From: Caballeronia mineralivorans PML1(12)
Lineage (GTDB): Bacteria > Pseudomonadota > Gammaproteobacteria > Burkholderiales > Burkholderiaceae
Assembly (NCBI RefSeq): GCF_001028175.1
Contig: NZ_AEJF01000229.1
Location: forward strand, 1-64,000
Direction: 5' to 3'
DNA: 64,000 nucleotides
Shown here: positions 33,790 through 42,072 of the stretch, piece after piece
How positions within the stretch are numbered: the first letter of the stretch is position 1
Layout of the letters: each line of letters begins with the position of its first letter
Position numbers and translations under genes: made by a program
Notes under the pieces: generated by a model
What the model was told of the DNA's origin: nothing
Database searches by the model: none
The model's input: only the letters and a program-made list of their open reading frames with translations

Positions 33790-34817
33790 TGTGTACCACA
33801 TGCGGTTGCTCTAAAGGCGCAGGCACGGTCATGACAGACCCTGAGACCGGCGAGCGGATTGAAACGCCGGCGCAAGGGGAAAGCGGTGCTGCGCGCGAGC
33901 CGGGTTCGTGGCGGAAGCTTGCGGCCGGGCCGGGCGTCGGGAGCGTGGCCGCGCATCTGCACGCGCGGGCGCATCAGCATGGTCATGCTCACGCCCATGC
34001 TCATGCGCATGGTGGACACGAGCACGTTCACCACCACTATATGCAGGCGCCCGAAGCCGGCGCTGCGCACTTGGAAAATCACCCGAACACTGAACACGCG
34101 CCCACAACCGAAGCCGCGATCTCTGCTGCAACCCACGGCACGACGATCGCACTCGAACAGGACGTGCTCGCGAAAAACCAGTCGATAGCCGAACGCAATC
34201 GCGGCTGGCTGGCAAGCCGCCGGATCACCGCGCTGAATCTGGTCAGCTCGCCGGGGGCAGGCAAGACCACGCTGCTTGAACGTACTATCCGCGATCTGCA
34301 CGATCTACACGACACGCAACCGATCCAGGTAATCGAAGGCGACCAGGCGACCCTCAACGACGCCGAGCGAATCCGCGCGACCGGTTGCCGCGTGGTCCAG
34401 ATCAATACCGGTACTGGCTGTCATCTCGATGCCGGCATGGTGTCGCGTGCGCTGGAGCAACTCGACCCGCCGCGCCATTCGTGGCTGATGATCGAGAACG
34501 TCGGCAATCTCGTGTGCCCTGCGTTATTCGATCTCGGCGAGCAGGCGAAGGTCGTGATCCTGTCCGTCACCGAGGGCGAAGACAAGCCACTCAAATATCC
34601 GCACATGTTCCGCGCAAGCCGCCTGATGCTGCTGAACAAGATCGACCTGCTGCCGCACTTGCGTTTCGACGTCGAGCGTTGCATTGCGTATGCGCGGCAG
34701 GTGAATCCTGTAATCGAGGTACTGCAGGTATCCGCTGAAACGGGCGCAGGGATGGAGGCGTGGTATGCGTGGTTGCAAGCGACAGCGTTAGCCGAAGTTG
34801 GAGAAACAGTGCGTTAA
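33789..34817 (+). CDS. hypB: GTPase HypB with histidine-rich nickel-storage region
   Basis: 342 residues. The N-terminus MCTTCGC is the high-affinity nickel site. Residues about 55-82 hold a histidine-rich stretch with alternating His-Ala/His-Gly, a nickel reservoir. The GTPase domain has P-loop SSPGAGKTT, EGDQATLND, a metal-site TGTGCHLDAGM and NKIDLL. It supplies nickel with HypA under limiting metal, matching the permease gene next door. Confidence 0.94.
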   Translation: MCTTCGCSKGAGTVMTDPETGERIETPAQGESGAAREPGSWRKLAAGPGVGSVAAHLHARAHQHGHAHAHAHAHGGHEHVHHHYMQAPEAGAAHLENHPNTEHAPTTEAAISAATHGTTIALEQDVLAKNQSIAERNRGWLASRRITALNLVSSPGAGKTTLLERTIRDLHDLHDTQPIQVIEGDQATLNDAERIRATGCRVVQINTGTGCHLDAGMVSRALEQLDPPRHSWLMIENVGNLVCPALFDLGEQAKVVILSVTEGEDKPLKYPHMFRASRLMLLNKIDLLPHLRFDVERCIAYARQVNPVIEVLQVSAETGAGMEAWYAWLQATALAEVGETVR

Positions 34818-34849
34818 GGCGTGAACCGGGCGGTCGGAACGTGAAAGGT

Positions 34850-35926
34850 ATGAGTGCGGGGCTCATGATGCTAAAAAACATGTCTCAGCTTTTCAACGAC
34901 CGCCCGACGAGTCTTCGGCACAAGATTACCGGCATCTACGCGTTTCTGCTCGTGCTGAATGTAGTGGCGTGGGCATGGGCGCTAACGGCTTTTTACGGGC
35001 AGCCGGCACTGCTCGGCACGGCGCTTCTCGCCTATACGTTCGGGCTTCGCCACGCCGTGGATGCGGACCACATAGCCGCTATCGATAACGTCACCCGCAA
35101 GCTGCTCCACATCGGCCGCAGTCCGCTCGCCGCCGGCTTGTTCTTCTCGCTCGGGCACTCGACGGTCGTGGTCGCGCTGACCGTCGCTGTAGCCTTCGCG
35201 GCCACTGCGCTGACGACGCATTTCGATGCCCTGAGAGGCATCGGCGGCCTCATCGGCACCGGCATTTCGGCGATGTTCCTGTTCGTCCTGGCCTTCGCGA
35301 ACCTGGTTGTGCTGGCGTCCGTGATCAGGACGTTTCGCGCCGTTCGCCGCGGTGAGCCGCTGGTCGAAACGGACCTCGACCTGCTGCTGAACAATCGCGG
35401 TTTCCTCTCGCGTTTGCTTCGGCCGTTGTTCAAGCTGGTATCGCGCAGCTGGCATCTTTACCCGGTGGGTTTCCTGTTCGGACTCGGATTCGACACCGCG
35501 ACCGAGGTGGCGTTGTTCGGCATTTCGGCTGCCCAGGCGTCGCACGGCGTGTCGTTCTGGTCGGTGCTCGTGTTGCCGATTTTATTCACCGCGGGCATGT
35601 CGCTGGTCGATACCACCGATGGCATCCTGATGCTCGGTGCTTATCGCTGGGCCTTTGTCCGGCCCATGCGCAAGCTTTACTACAACATCACGATCACGTT
35701 CGTGTCGGTGGTGGTCGCGGTGCTGATCGGCGGTATCGAGGTACTGGGTTTGCTTCAAGACCGCTTGGGGCTGAAGGGCGTCTTCTGGGATGCGATCGGC
35801 AGCCTCAACGAGCACTTCGGGCTGTTGGGCTACATCGTGATCGGCGTATTCATCGTGAGCTGGATCGTCTCCATAGCCATCTACAAGCTGAGGCGCTACG
35901 ACGATATCAACGTGAAAACGCTATGA
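34850..35926 (+). CDS. NiCoT-family nickel/cobalt permease (HoxN/NixA type)
   Basis: 358 residues, eight predicted membrane segments. The signature RHAVDADHIAAIDN (HX4DH) in segment 2, FFSLGHSTVVV, and GLGFDTATEVALFG are diagnostic. It imports Ni2+ with high affinity for the hydrogenase. Start is uncertain: ATGs at 34850, 34865, 34868 and 34880 are all in frame; I chose 34850, 33 bases after hypB. Last gene of the hydrogenase locus. Confidence 0.9.
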   Translation: MSAGLMMLKNMSQLFNDRPTSLRHKITGIYAFLLVLNVVAWAWALTAFYGQPALLGTALLAYTFGLRHAVDADHIAAIDNVTRKLLHIGRSPLAAGLFFSLGHSTVVVALTVAVAFAATALTTHFDALRGIGGLIGTGISAMFLFVLAFANLVVLASVIRTFRAVRRGEPLVETDLDLLLNNRGFLSRLLRPLFKLVSRSWHLYPVGFLFGLGFDTATEVALFGISAAQASHGVSFWSVLVLPILFTAGMSLVDTTDGILMLGAYRWAFVRPMRKLYYNITITFVSVVVAVLIGGIEVLGLLQDRLGLKGVFWDAIGSLNEHFGLLGYIVIGVFIVSWIVSIAIYKLRRYDDINVKTL

Positions 35927-36078
35927 CGTCAGCGCTGGAATAAATTGTAAGGAGTATCTACAGCCCAGTGGATCCAGAGTTTCCATGGGCCTTCGTGAAC
36001 GCCTCGCGCCGCAAGAGCAGGTAAACTCTGCGGACTACAACCCCCAACCCGGACCGCCGGGGAGTTTTCTGCTAGCGT

Positions 36079-36090
36079 ATAACCGGTTAT
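36079..36090. promoter_or_regulatory. 12-base palindrome ATAACCGGTTAT upstream of the deacetylase
   Basis: A perfect palindrome 22 bases before the ATG at 36113 and close to its ribosome site (GAAGGAAG). The 186-base gap after the nickel permease has no gene and must contain the deacetylase promoter; the palindrome is a possible operator. Confidence 0.3.
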
Positions 36091-36112
36091 CGGCATCAAA
36101 GAAGGAAGACGC

Positions 36113-36964
36113 ATGATCAAACTTCATCCGAGACTGCAACTCGATCCGGATGCAGCGTCCGAGCGTCGCTGGCCTGTTACAGGATATCCCCTCACACTGA
36201 AGGTCACTGCTGCCTGGCACGCGCTTGCGCTGGCGGGCTGCGCCGCCGCGCCTGAAATGTGGCCATGGTGGCTGGCAGGCACGGCGCTCAACCACGCGAC
36301 AGTCACGGTAGCGGGACTATGGCCGCGTTCGACGCTGCTCGGTCCCAACTGGACGCGCTTGCCTGCCATCCCCCGCAATGCAAACGCCATTGCGCTCACG
36401 CTGGACGACGGTCCCGACCCAGTCGTGACGCCCCAGGTCCTCGATCTGCTCGATGCATACGAGGTACGCGCCACGTTTTTCCTGATCGGCGAACGTGCGC
36501 GCCGCTATCCCGCGCTGACCCGCGAGATTGTCGCGCGCGGGCATAGCGTGGAGAACCACTCGCAGAAGCACGTGCATACGTTTTCCGTGACGGGCATGGG
36601 CGCGCTGAGCCGGGAAATCGATGCGGCACAGCGCACGCTGACGGAACTGACCGGCGAGCGGCCGGCTTTCTTTCGCGCACCGGCGGGCTTGCGCAATGTC
36701 CTGCTCGAGCCGGTCTTGCAAAAGTTCGATTTAAGGCTGGCCGCCTGGACGCGACGCGGCTTCGATACGCGCGAACGCGATCCGGAGGTCGTCGCACAGA
36801 GGTTGCTGCGCGATCTGGCACCGCGGGACATCCTGCTGCTCCATGATGGCGACGCCGCGACCACCGACGACGGTCAGCCCGTCCTGCTCTCGGTATTACC
36901 CCGTGTCATCGGCGCCGCTAAAAAGCAAGGGCTGCACTTCGTGACATTACGGGAAGCCTTCTGA
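36113..36964 (+). CDS. Polysaccharide deacetylase (NodB/CE4 family)
   Basis: 283 residues. An N-terminal part with hydrophobic helices (about 25-65) suggests membrane association. The CE4 domain shows LTLDDGPDP (catalytic Asp, metal Asp), ENHSQKH-type HxxxH metal site, FRAPAG and LLLHDGD with the catalytic His. Such enzymes remove N- or O-acyl groups from glycans. It is co-directional with the pigment cluster and frequently found in aryl-polyene loci, but 700 bases separate it from apeC, so membership is tentative. Confidence 0.8.
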   Translation: MIKLHPRLQLDPDAASERRWPVTGYPLTLKVTAAWHALALAGCAAAPEMWPWWLAGTALNHATVTVAGLWPRSTLLGPNWTRLPAIPRNANAIALTLDDGPDPVVTPQVLDLLDAYEVRATFFLIGERARRYPALTREIVARGHSVENHSQKHVHTFSVTGMGALSREIDAAQRTLTELTGERPAFFRAPAGLRNVLLEPVLQKFDLRLAAWTRRGFDTRERDPEVVAQRLLRDLAPRDILLLHDGDAATTDDGQPVLLSVLPRVIGAAKKQGLHFVTLREAF

Positions 36965-37663
36965 CTTCCCGGCTGCAGCTCGTACGCGAGTCGTCCGGGA
37001 AAATCGGCAGACGATTAAGTAAGAGACGTTACGCATTGTACGAAGCTGAGCGAGCCATCGATTAAGTCACGATTGCCTGACTTAATGCGCGCGGAACGCT
37101 CGGCAAACCGCTTGGCACGACATAGCGCTCTACGCGAAGCCTGCCGCTTCAGCGCCGTCGCCATGATCGACATGGCGAAACCGTGCATCGCGGATGCAGC
37201 CAATCAGACGCGGCATAGCGGCTTCAGTGCCCTGACAATGCCAGTGCACCGAGCGCAATGTACATCCCGTAACTTTTTCGACTTGGACAAGCTGCGAAAG
37301 GCGGCTAAATTTCCATGACCCAAGAGAGGAAACCGGTTGGCTTTTAAATGAATTTCTGGCGTTTCGTCGTATATGTGAGACTGATACGCCCGGATACTTT
37401 TTTCCGGCTGATTTAGCAGGCAAATTTCAGTATGATTTGCCCTCCATGCGGAGCTGATCCAAGTTCAAATAATTCATTTACCCGCATATGGCATTAAACA
37501 ATCGGCACAAACTGCCGTTAAGTCGGTACGGGCGCCGGACTATCTGCCGGTCATCTTCTGATAGCCGATTAAAAATCCTCCGGCCAGAGCGGGCCCATTC
37601 ATGTGCTGCCCGCGCAGGCGGGTCCTCATGAGGTGCTGGTGCCTTTCAATTCGTAAACATCGT
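36965..37663. promoter_or_regulatory. Control region upstream of the aryl-polyene operon
   Basis: No convincing gene in 699 bases; short frames on both strands lack family features. The dyad ATTAAGTCA-N8-TGACTTAAT lies at 37061-37086, with a related half-site (CGATTAAGTAA) at about 37012-37022. From about 37310 to 37500 the sequence is AT-rich and contains a -10-like TATGAT (37431-37436) and a GATTTGCC stretch; this is the probable promoter of the pigment operon, roughly 230 bases before apeC. Confidence 0.5.
37061..37086. promoter_or_regulatory. Inverted repeat ATTAAGTCA-N8-TGACTTAAT
   Basis: Perfect 9-base arms with an 8-base spacer, centred about 590 bases before the first aryl-polyene gene and 110 after the deacetylase. 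The length and symmetry fit a dimeric regulator's operator. No regulator gene is encoded in the cluster itself. Confidence 0.4.
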
Positions 37664-38395
37664 ATGCACGATCTGCGCTGGACCATGCCCGTTGCCCGAT
37701 GGTCTGCCACCGCTGCCGCTGTCGCCGCCGATATTAGCTTCATCGAGCCGATCGTCCGCCGTCGTCTGAGCAGCCTGTCCCGTATCGCCCTCAAGGTCGC
37801 CCACGACTGCGTGGCTGAGCGCGACCGCGTGCGAGTTGTATTCGCGTCCCGGCACGGCGAACTAAGGCGCACCACGGACATCCTTCGCGCCATCAGCGCG
37901 GGCGAGCCGGTGTCTCCGACTGCATTCAGCCTGTCCGTCCTCAACGCAATGACCGGCATATTCGGCATCGCCCGCGGCGACCGTTCGCCCGCCAGCGCGA
38001 TTTCCGCCGGCGCGGAAACGCTCGGGTATGCATTGCTCGAAGCCCATGCGCAGTTCGCGGCGGACCCCTCGTCGCCCGTGCTCATGGTGTATGCGGACGA
38101 GCCGGCCGATGCCGCGTACGGCACGATTGAAGACGAGGTGCAAGGCGGAGCGCTCGCGATCCTGCTCGACACCCACGCGGCGGCAGGACGTCTTGCATGC
38201 ACAATATCGGGTACAGGGGGCCGCTCCGACGCTCCGGCGCCGACATTGGCAGCGACATTGGCTCCGGCTCCTGCGCATGACAACTTCCGTACGCAGAGCG
38301 AAGCGGTCCAACGTTGTCTTGACACGCATGCGCCCGCAGCATGGCAAAACGCCGGCACCACCTGGCAATGGAGCTGGCATGAAGGCGCGGCTTAA
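37664..38395 (+). CDS. apeC: Ketosynthase-like chain-length factor of the aryl-polyene synthase
   Basis: 243 residues matching the short ketoacyl-synthase N-terminal-like family (Ketoacyl-synt_2). FASRHGELRRTTDIL, SPTAFSLSVLNAMTGIFGI and the AETLGYALLEA segment are typical; no active-site Cys-His-His triad is present. In the characterised system the equivalent protein pairs with the ApeO ketosynthase to control polyene length. Start could be 37628 or 37664; I took the latter because MHDLRW fits family starts. Overlaps the acyltransferase gene by 17 bases. Confidence 0.75.
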   Translation: MHDLRWTMPVARWSATAAAVAADISFIEPIVRRRLSSLSRIALKVAHDCVAERDRVRVVFASRHGELRRTTDILRAISAGEPVSPTAFSLSVLNAMTGIFGIARGDRSPASAISAGAETLGYALLEAHAQFAADPSSPVLMVYADEPADAAYGTIEDEVQGGALAILLDTHAAAGRLACTISGTGGRSDAPAPTLAATLAPAPAHDNFRTQSEAVQRCLDTHAPAAWQNAGTTWQWSWHEGAA

Positions 38396-39176
38396 CTACG
38401 GCTGGCGCCTGGTCGCCACGGGCATGAGCTTCGTCGTGTTCGGCGTCTGCGGGCTATTGTTCTCGGTGCTGGTGTTTCCGCTCGCATGGCTGTGGCCGCA
38501 TCGTGCGTCGCGTCAGCGTGCGGTCACGACCATCATTCACTGGTTCTTCCGTGCGCTGGTCACCGTCTTGCAGTGGATCGGCGTGATGGAACTGGAAGTG
38601 AAGGGCGCGGCCGCGCTACGTGCGAGCGGGCCCGTGATTGTCGTCGCGAATCATCCGACCTACCTCGACGTGGTGGTGCTGCTCGCGCTCACGCCTTCTG
38701 CGTGCTGCGTGGTCAAGAACGCCCACTGGGGTAATCCGTGTTTCTGGGGCATCGTCCGGGCCGCCGAATACGTGAGCAACGTCGACCCGATCGAACTCGT
38801 GGAAGCGAGTGCACGCCAGATTGCAGCGGGCTATACCATGATCATCTTCCCGGAAGGCACGCGCAGTCCCGCGCCGAACCGGTTGCACGCATTCTCGCGC
38901 GGTTTCGCGCACATCGCCCTCAAGGCGGGCACGCCGATCCTGCCGGTGCTCATGGATTGCGACCCGCCGGCATTCACGAAACAGATGCGCTGGTATCACG
39001 TGCCATCGCGGGCGTTTCGCATCCGCGTGAACGTGCTCGAGCCGGTCGCGGCCGACAGGCTCGAGGCTCACGATTCTTCTTCCCCGGCCCTTGCCGCGCG
39101 CACTTTGACCAGCGCTATTGAGGCACACATTAACCAGCGCCTGTTCGACTATGGATTCTTTGAAACTGGAAATTAA
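38379..39176 (+). CDS. Lysophospholipid-type acyltransferase (PlsC family) of the pigment cluster
   Basis: 265 residues with one or two N-terminal membrane helices (MSFVVFGVCGLLFSVLVF). Acyltransferase motifs NHPTYLD (HX4D), FPEGTRS and a proline-rich ILPVLMDCDPP block follow. It corresponds by position to ApeD and probably helps attach the polyene acyl chain to a lipid or glycan carrier in the inner membrane. Its 3' end overlaps the first ACP gene by 26 bases. Confidence 0.85.
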   Translation: MKARLNYGWRLVATGMSFVVFGVCGLLFSVLVFPLAWLWPHRASRQRAVTTIIHWFFRALVTVLQWIGVMELEVKGAAALRASGPVIVVANHPTYLDVVVLLALTPSACCVVKNAHWGNPCFWGIVRAAEYVSNVDPIELVEASARQIAAGYTMIIFPEGTRSPAPNRLHAFSRGFAHIALKAGTPILPVLMDCDPPAFTKQMRWYHVPSRAFRIRVNVLEPVAADRLEAHDSSSPALAARTLTSAIEAHINQRLFDYGFFETGN

Positions 39177-39456
39177 GCAGCTTCTGATCGATGCACTCGA
39201 TCTGGAAGACCTGACACCTGCCGACATCGGCGACGATGCGCCGCTCTTCGAAACCGATGGCATCGGGCTCGATTCGATCGACGCGCTCGAGATCGGTATC
39301 GTGCTGCGCAAACACTATCAATTGACTATCGCGGCGAACGACGAACGCACGCGGGAGCACTTCCGTTCGATCAGCACCCTTGCGGCGCTTGTCGCCAGCC
39401 AGCAAGGCGGGTTGAGCATCGCGAACGACACCGGGGAAAAGGGGAATAAATCGTGA
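39151..39456 (+). CDS. apeE: Acyl carrier protein 1 of the aryl-polyene synthase
   Basis: 101 residues. The phosphopantetheine serine is S42 in GIGLDSIDALE. Starts MDSLKLEIKQLLIDALDLED. The acidic helix 2 and following hydrophobic pattern are those of type II ACPs; a 20-residue C-terminal tail is extra. It carries starter or extender acyl groups. The ATG lies within the acyltransferase gene's end; the open frame upstream begins at a TTG and is not used. Confidence 0.88.
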   Translation: MDSLKLEIKQLLIDALDLEDLTPADIGDDAPLFETDGIGLDSIDALEIGIVLRKHYQLTIAANDERTREHFRSISTLAALVASQQGGLSIANDTGEKGNKS

Positions 39457-39704
39457 CCGAGACAGAGATCCTTGAGCGCATCCGCGCCATCTTCAAAGAG
39501 AACTTCGCGATCGAGCCTGACCGCGTGACGCCGCAAGCGCATCTGTACGAGGACCTCGACCTCGATAGCATCGACGCCGTCGATCTTGCGATCAAGCTGC
39601 AGGAAATGACCGGCCGGCGCATCAAGCCGGAAGAGTTCAAGTCGGTCCGCACGGTCGGCGATGTGATCGGCGCCGTGGAGTCGCTGCTGGCGGAACAGGG
39701 GTGA
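39453..39704 (+). CDS. apeF: Acyl carrier protein 2 of the aryl-polyene synthase
   Basis: 83 residues from a GTG start that overlaps the previous stop. Attachment serine is S39 in DLDLDSIDAVDL. It is closer to ordinary fatty-acid ACPs than its neighbour. Two different ACPs are standard in this pathway, one thought to load the aromatic starter and the other the elongating chain. Confidence 0.88.
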   Translation: MTETEILERIRAIFKENFAIEPDRVTPQAHLYEDLDLDSIDAVDLAIKLQEMTGRRIKPEEFKSVRTVGDVIGAVESLLAEQG

Positions 39705-40387
39705 TGCAAGCGGAGCATTCACGTTCCGGCATGCAGGATACCGCGGCGGATAAACCGGCGGCGGGCGAGGCCTTGACCTTGGGCGTTAAGCCTCTTGGCT
39801 GGATGCGGGCAGTCCTGCAAGTCGCCTTGAAGCTTGCTTACCCGATCATGATCTTGTGCGCATGGCGCTGGGATTCGCCGCGTTACATCGGCGCCGCACT
39901 GTTCGCGCTGCTGTGGCTGCAGCGCTGGGCCGGGACGGGCAGGTTCGCCACGTCGCTGCGGCAGCTTACCGCGACGGACTGGTGCGTAGTGGGCCTTCTG
40001 AGCTGCGCATCGGCGGCGATCGTGTTGTCCGGCAGCGTATTGCTGCTGCATCTATACCCCTCACTTGTGAACCTTGGCCTGCTGGTCGCGTTCGGCTCGA
40101 CGCTCGTGCGTGGGCAAACGATGATCGAAAAATTCGCGCGCATGGGCAATCCAGAACTCGGTGAGCATGCGGTGCGGTACACGCGCCGGGTGACTCAGGT
40201 CTGGTGCGTGTTCTTTGTGCTGAACGGCGCGTTTTCCGCGTATACCGCGTTGTTCTGGCCGCCGGCTGCGTGGTCGCTGTACAACGGCGCGATCGCGTAT
40301 GGCCTGATCGGCGTGTTGCTGGCCGGCGAGATCGTATGGCGCTATCTGGCCGTGCTGCCGCGAGCCGCGCGGTCGGAGGCCGCATGA
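39704..40387 (+). CDS. Membrane protein of the aryl-polyene cluster (COG4648-like)
   Basis: 227 residues with a polar N-tail and five to six membrane segments (AYPIMILCAWRW, GAALFALLWLQRW, TDWCVVGLLSCASAAIVLSGSVLLLHLYPSLVNLGLLVAFG, WCVFFVLNGAFSAYTALFW, IAYGLIGVLLAGEIVWRY). The LYPSLVN and FVLNG elements recur in ApeG-type proteins. Function unknown; a role in anchoring or moving the pigment precursor is likely. The ATG overlaps the ACP stop by one base (TGATG). Confidence 0.75.
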   Translation: MQAEHSRSGMQDTAADKPAAGEALTLGVKPLGWMRAVLQVALKLAYPIMILCAWRWDSPRYIGAALFALLWLQRWAGTGRFATSLRQLTATDWCVVGLLSCASAAIVLSGSVLLLHLYPSLVNLGLLVAFGSTLVRGQTMIEKFARMGNPELGEHAVRYTRRVTQVWCVFFVLNGAFSAYTALFWPPAAWSLYNGAIAYGLIGVLLAGEIVWRYLAVLPRAARSEAA

Positions 40388-42072
40388 TTGCGTTGCACGA
40401 TGTATTGTGGGCCAAGCGCGATGCCGGCACGCCGGTTTGCCGCGACGGTGCCGACATGCTCGATTTCGCCGGGTTCCGTGCGCGAGCGCTGGCCATCGCC
40501 GCGTGTTTGAGCGAGCAGCCGGCGCGACGCTATGCGTTGTGTATCGACGATCCATTCGACTTCGCCTGCGCGCTGTTCGCGTTATTCGCTTGCGGCAAGG
40601 AGCCGATGATTCCGGCGCATGCCGCGCCCGGTTATCTGGCCGATCTCTCCAATGCCTACGATGTTGCACTGACCGATGCCGACATGCCTTCGCTGGTCTC
40701 GCTGCCAGCGTCTGCCCGGATGCCCGCGTTGATCGATCCTCACGCGCCCCTCACGCTGTACACCTCCGGCAGCAGCGGCACACCGAAGCCGATCCGCAAG
40801 ACGCTCGCGCAATTCAACGCCGAAGTCCATACGCTCGAGAAGCAGTGGGGCGAGCTTGTCGGCGACGCAACGGTGCTTGGCAGCGTCCCGCATCATCACA
40901 TTTATGGACTGCTGTTTCGTGTGTTCTGGCCGCTCGCTGCCGGGCGCGCATTCGACCGTGCAATCAGCATCGAGCCACAACATTTGCAGGCGCGGATCGC
41001 GCAATGCGGGCAGGGGGGATCGGTCGTGGTGTCTACGCCCGCGCAACTTTCGCGCTGGCCCGAACTCGATGGTTTCGCAAGCCTGAGTCCCGTGCCGCGC
41101 GTGTTCTTTTCGTCGGGCGGTCCGCTTGCGGCAGAGGCAGCCAGCAAATATGCCGAGGTCTTCGGTGCTGCGCCGGTCGAGATCTACGGCAGCACGGAGA
41201 CGGGCGGCATTGCGTGGCGTCAGCAGGATAAAACGGATGCGTGGCAAGCGTTGACCGGTATCGAGGTTCATCGCGGCGACGACGGTGCGCTTAATCTGCG
41301 CTCGCCGCATCTGGGCCACGACGACTGGCATCGTACCGACGACACCGTCGCGTTCGACCCCGATGGCCGTTTCCGGCTGCAAGGCCGCCTCGACCGCGTG
41401 ATCAAGCTTGCGGGCAAGCGCGTGTCCTTGCCGGAACTCGAAGCACGGCTCGCATTGCATCCGTATGTAGGGCAGGCGGCGGTGGTGTCGCTTGAAGGGA
41501 TGTCGCGCGAGCGTGTCGGCGCGGTGGTGGCGCTCACCGAAGCCGGCAGCGAAGCGCTGCTGGAACGAGGGCGCGTGGCGCTCGCGAAGATCTTGCGCCG
41601 CCACCTTGCGGTGTATTTCGACATCGTCGTGCTGCCGCGTTTCTGGCGCTTCCGTTTCGCGCTTCCCTTCGATGCCCGCGGCAAGTTGCCGGCGGCCGCT
41701 GTTGCCGCAGCATTCGACGCGCGCGCAGACGGTCTCGAAGTGCTCTCCGAAGCCCGCAGCGAGAAGGCGTTGCACTACGAGCTCCGCGTGCCGCCGACGC
41801 TCGTGCATTTCGCTGGTCACTTCCCCGGCTTGCCGATCCTGCCGGGTGTCGTACAGGTCGACTGGGCGATGCGATTGGCGACTGACCATGTGCCGGGCGT
41901 CCGCGCGCTGGCATCGATCGATCAGTTGAAGTTCAAGGCGCCGGTGCCACCGGGCGCGCTGCTCGATCTCACGTTGACGCATGACGCGTTGCGGCAGCGT
42001 GTGCAATTTGCGTATCGGCTGAGCGGTCGGGATTGCGCGTCGGGTGTTTTTGTTTATCGGGTGATCGCATGA
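40384..42072 (+). CDS. Fusion of aryl acyl-ACP ligase (ApeH) and hotdog dehydratase (ApeI)
   Basis: 562 residues. Residues 1-445 are an AMP-binding ligase: TLYTSGSSGTPKPIRKT, YGSTETGGIAWR, and RLDRVIKLAGKRVSLPELE near the hinge. Residues about 455-562 are a FabA/FabZ-like domain with HFAGHFPGLPILPGVVQ, where the His is catalytic. In E. coli-type clusters these are two proteins; here one polypeptide both loads the aromatic acid onto ACP and dehydrates the growing chain. No stop or slip separates the parts. ATG at 40384 overlaps the previous gene. Confidence 0.83.
   Translation: MIALHDVLWAKRDAGTPVCRDGADMLDFAGFRARALAIAACLSEQPARRYALCIDDPFDFACALFALFACGKEPMIPAHAAPGYLADLSNAYDVALTDADMPSLVSLPASARMPALIDPHAPLTLYTSGSSGTPKPIRKTLAQFNAEVHTLEKQWGELVGDATVLGSVPHHHIYGLLFRVFWPLAAGRAFDRAISIEPQHLQARIAQCGQGGSVVVSTPAQLSRWPELDGFASLSPVPRVFFSSGGPLAAEAASKYAEVFGAAPVEIYGSTETGGIAWRQQDKTDAWQALTGIEVHRGDDGALNLRSPHLGHDDWHRTDDTVAFDPDGRFRLQGRLDRVIKLAGKRVSLPELEARLALHPYVGQAAVVSLEGMSRERVGAVVALTEAGSEALLERGRVALAKILRRHLAVYFDIVVLPRFWRFRFALPFDARGKLPAAAVAAAFDARADGLEVLSEARSEKALHYELRVPPTLVHFAGHFPGLPILPGVVQVDWAMRLATDHVPGVRALASIDQLKFKAPVPPGALLDLTLTHDALRQRVQFAYRLSGRDCASGVFVYRVIA

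Noticed and set aside
33950..34045. CAT/GCN repeat tract as a DNA repeat element
   Set aside because: It encodes the His-rich nickel-storage segment of HypB and needs no other explanation.
40582..42006. Minus-strand frame of 474 codons opposite the ligase-dehydratase fusion
   Set aside because: Low-complexity basic translation, no motif, and the plus strand carries clear adenylation and hotdog motifs.
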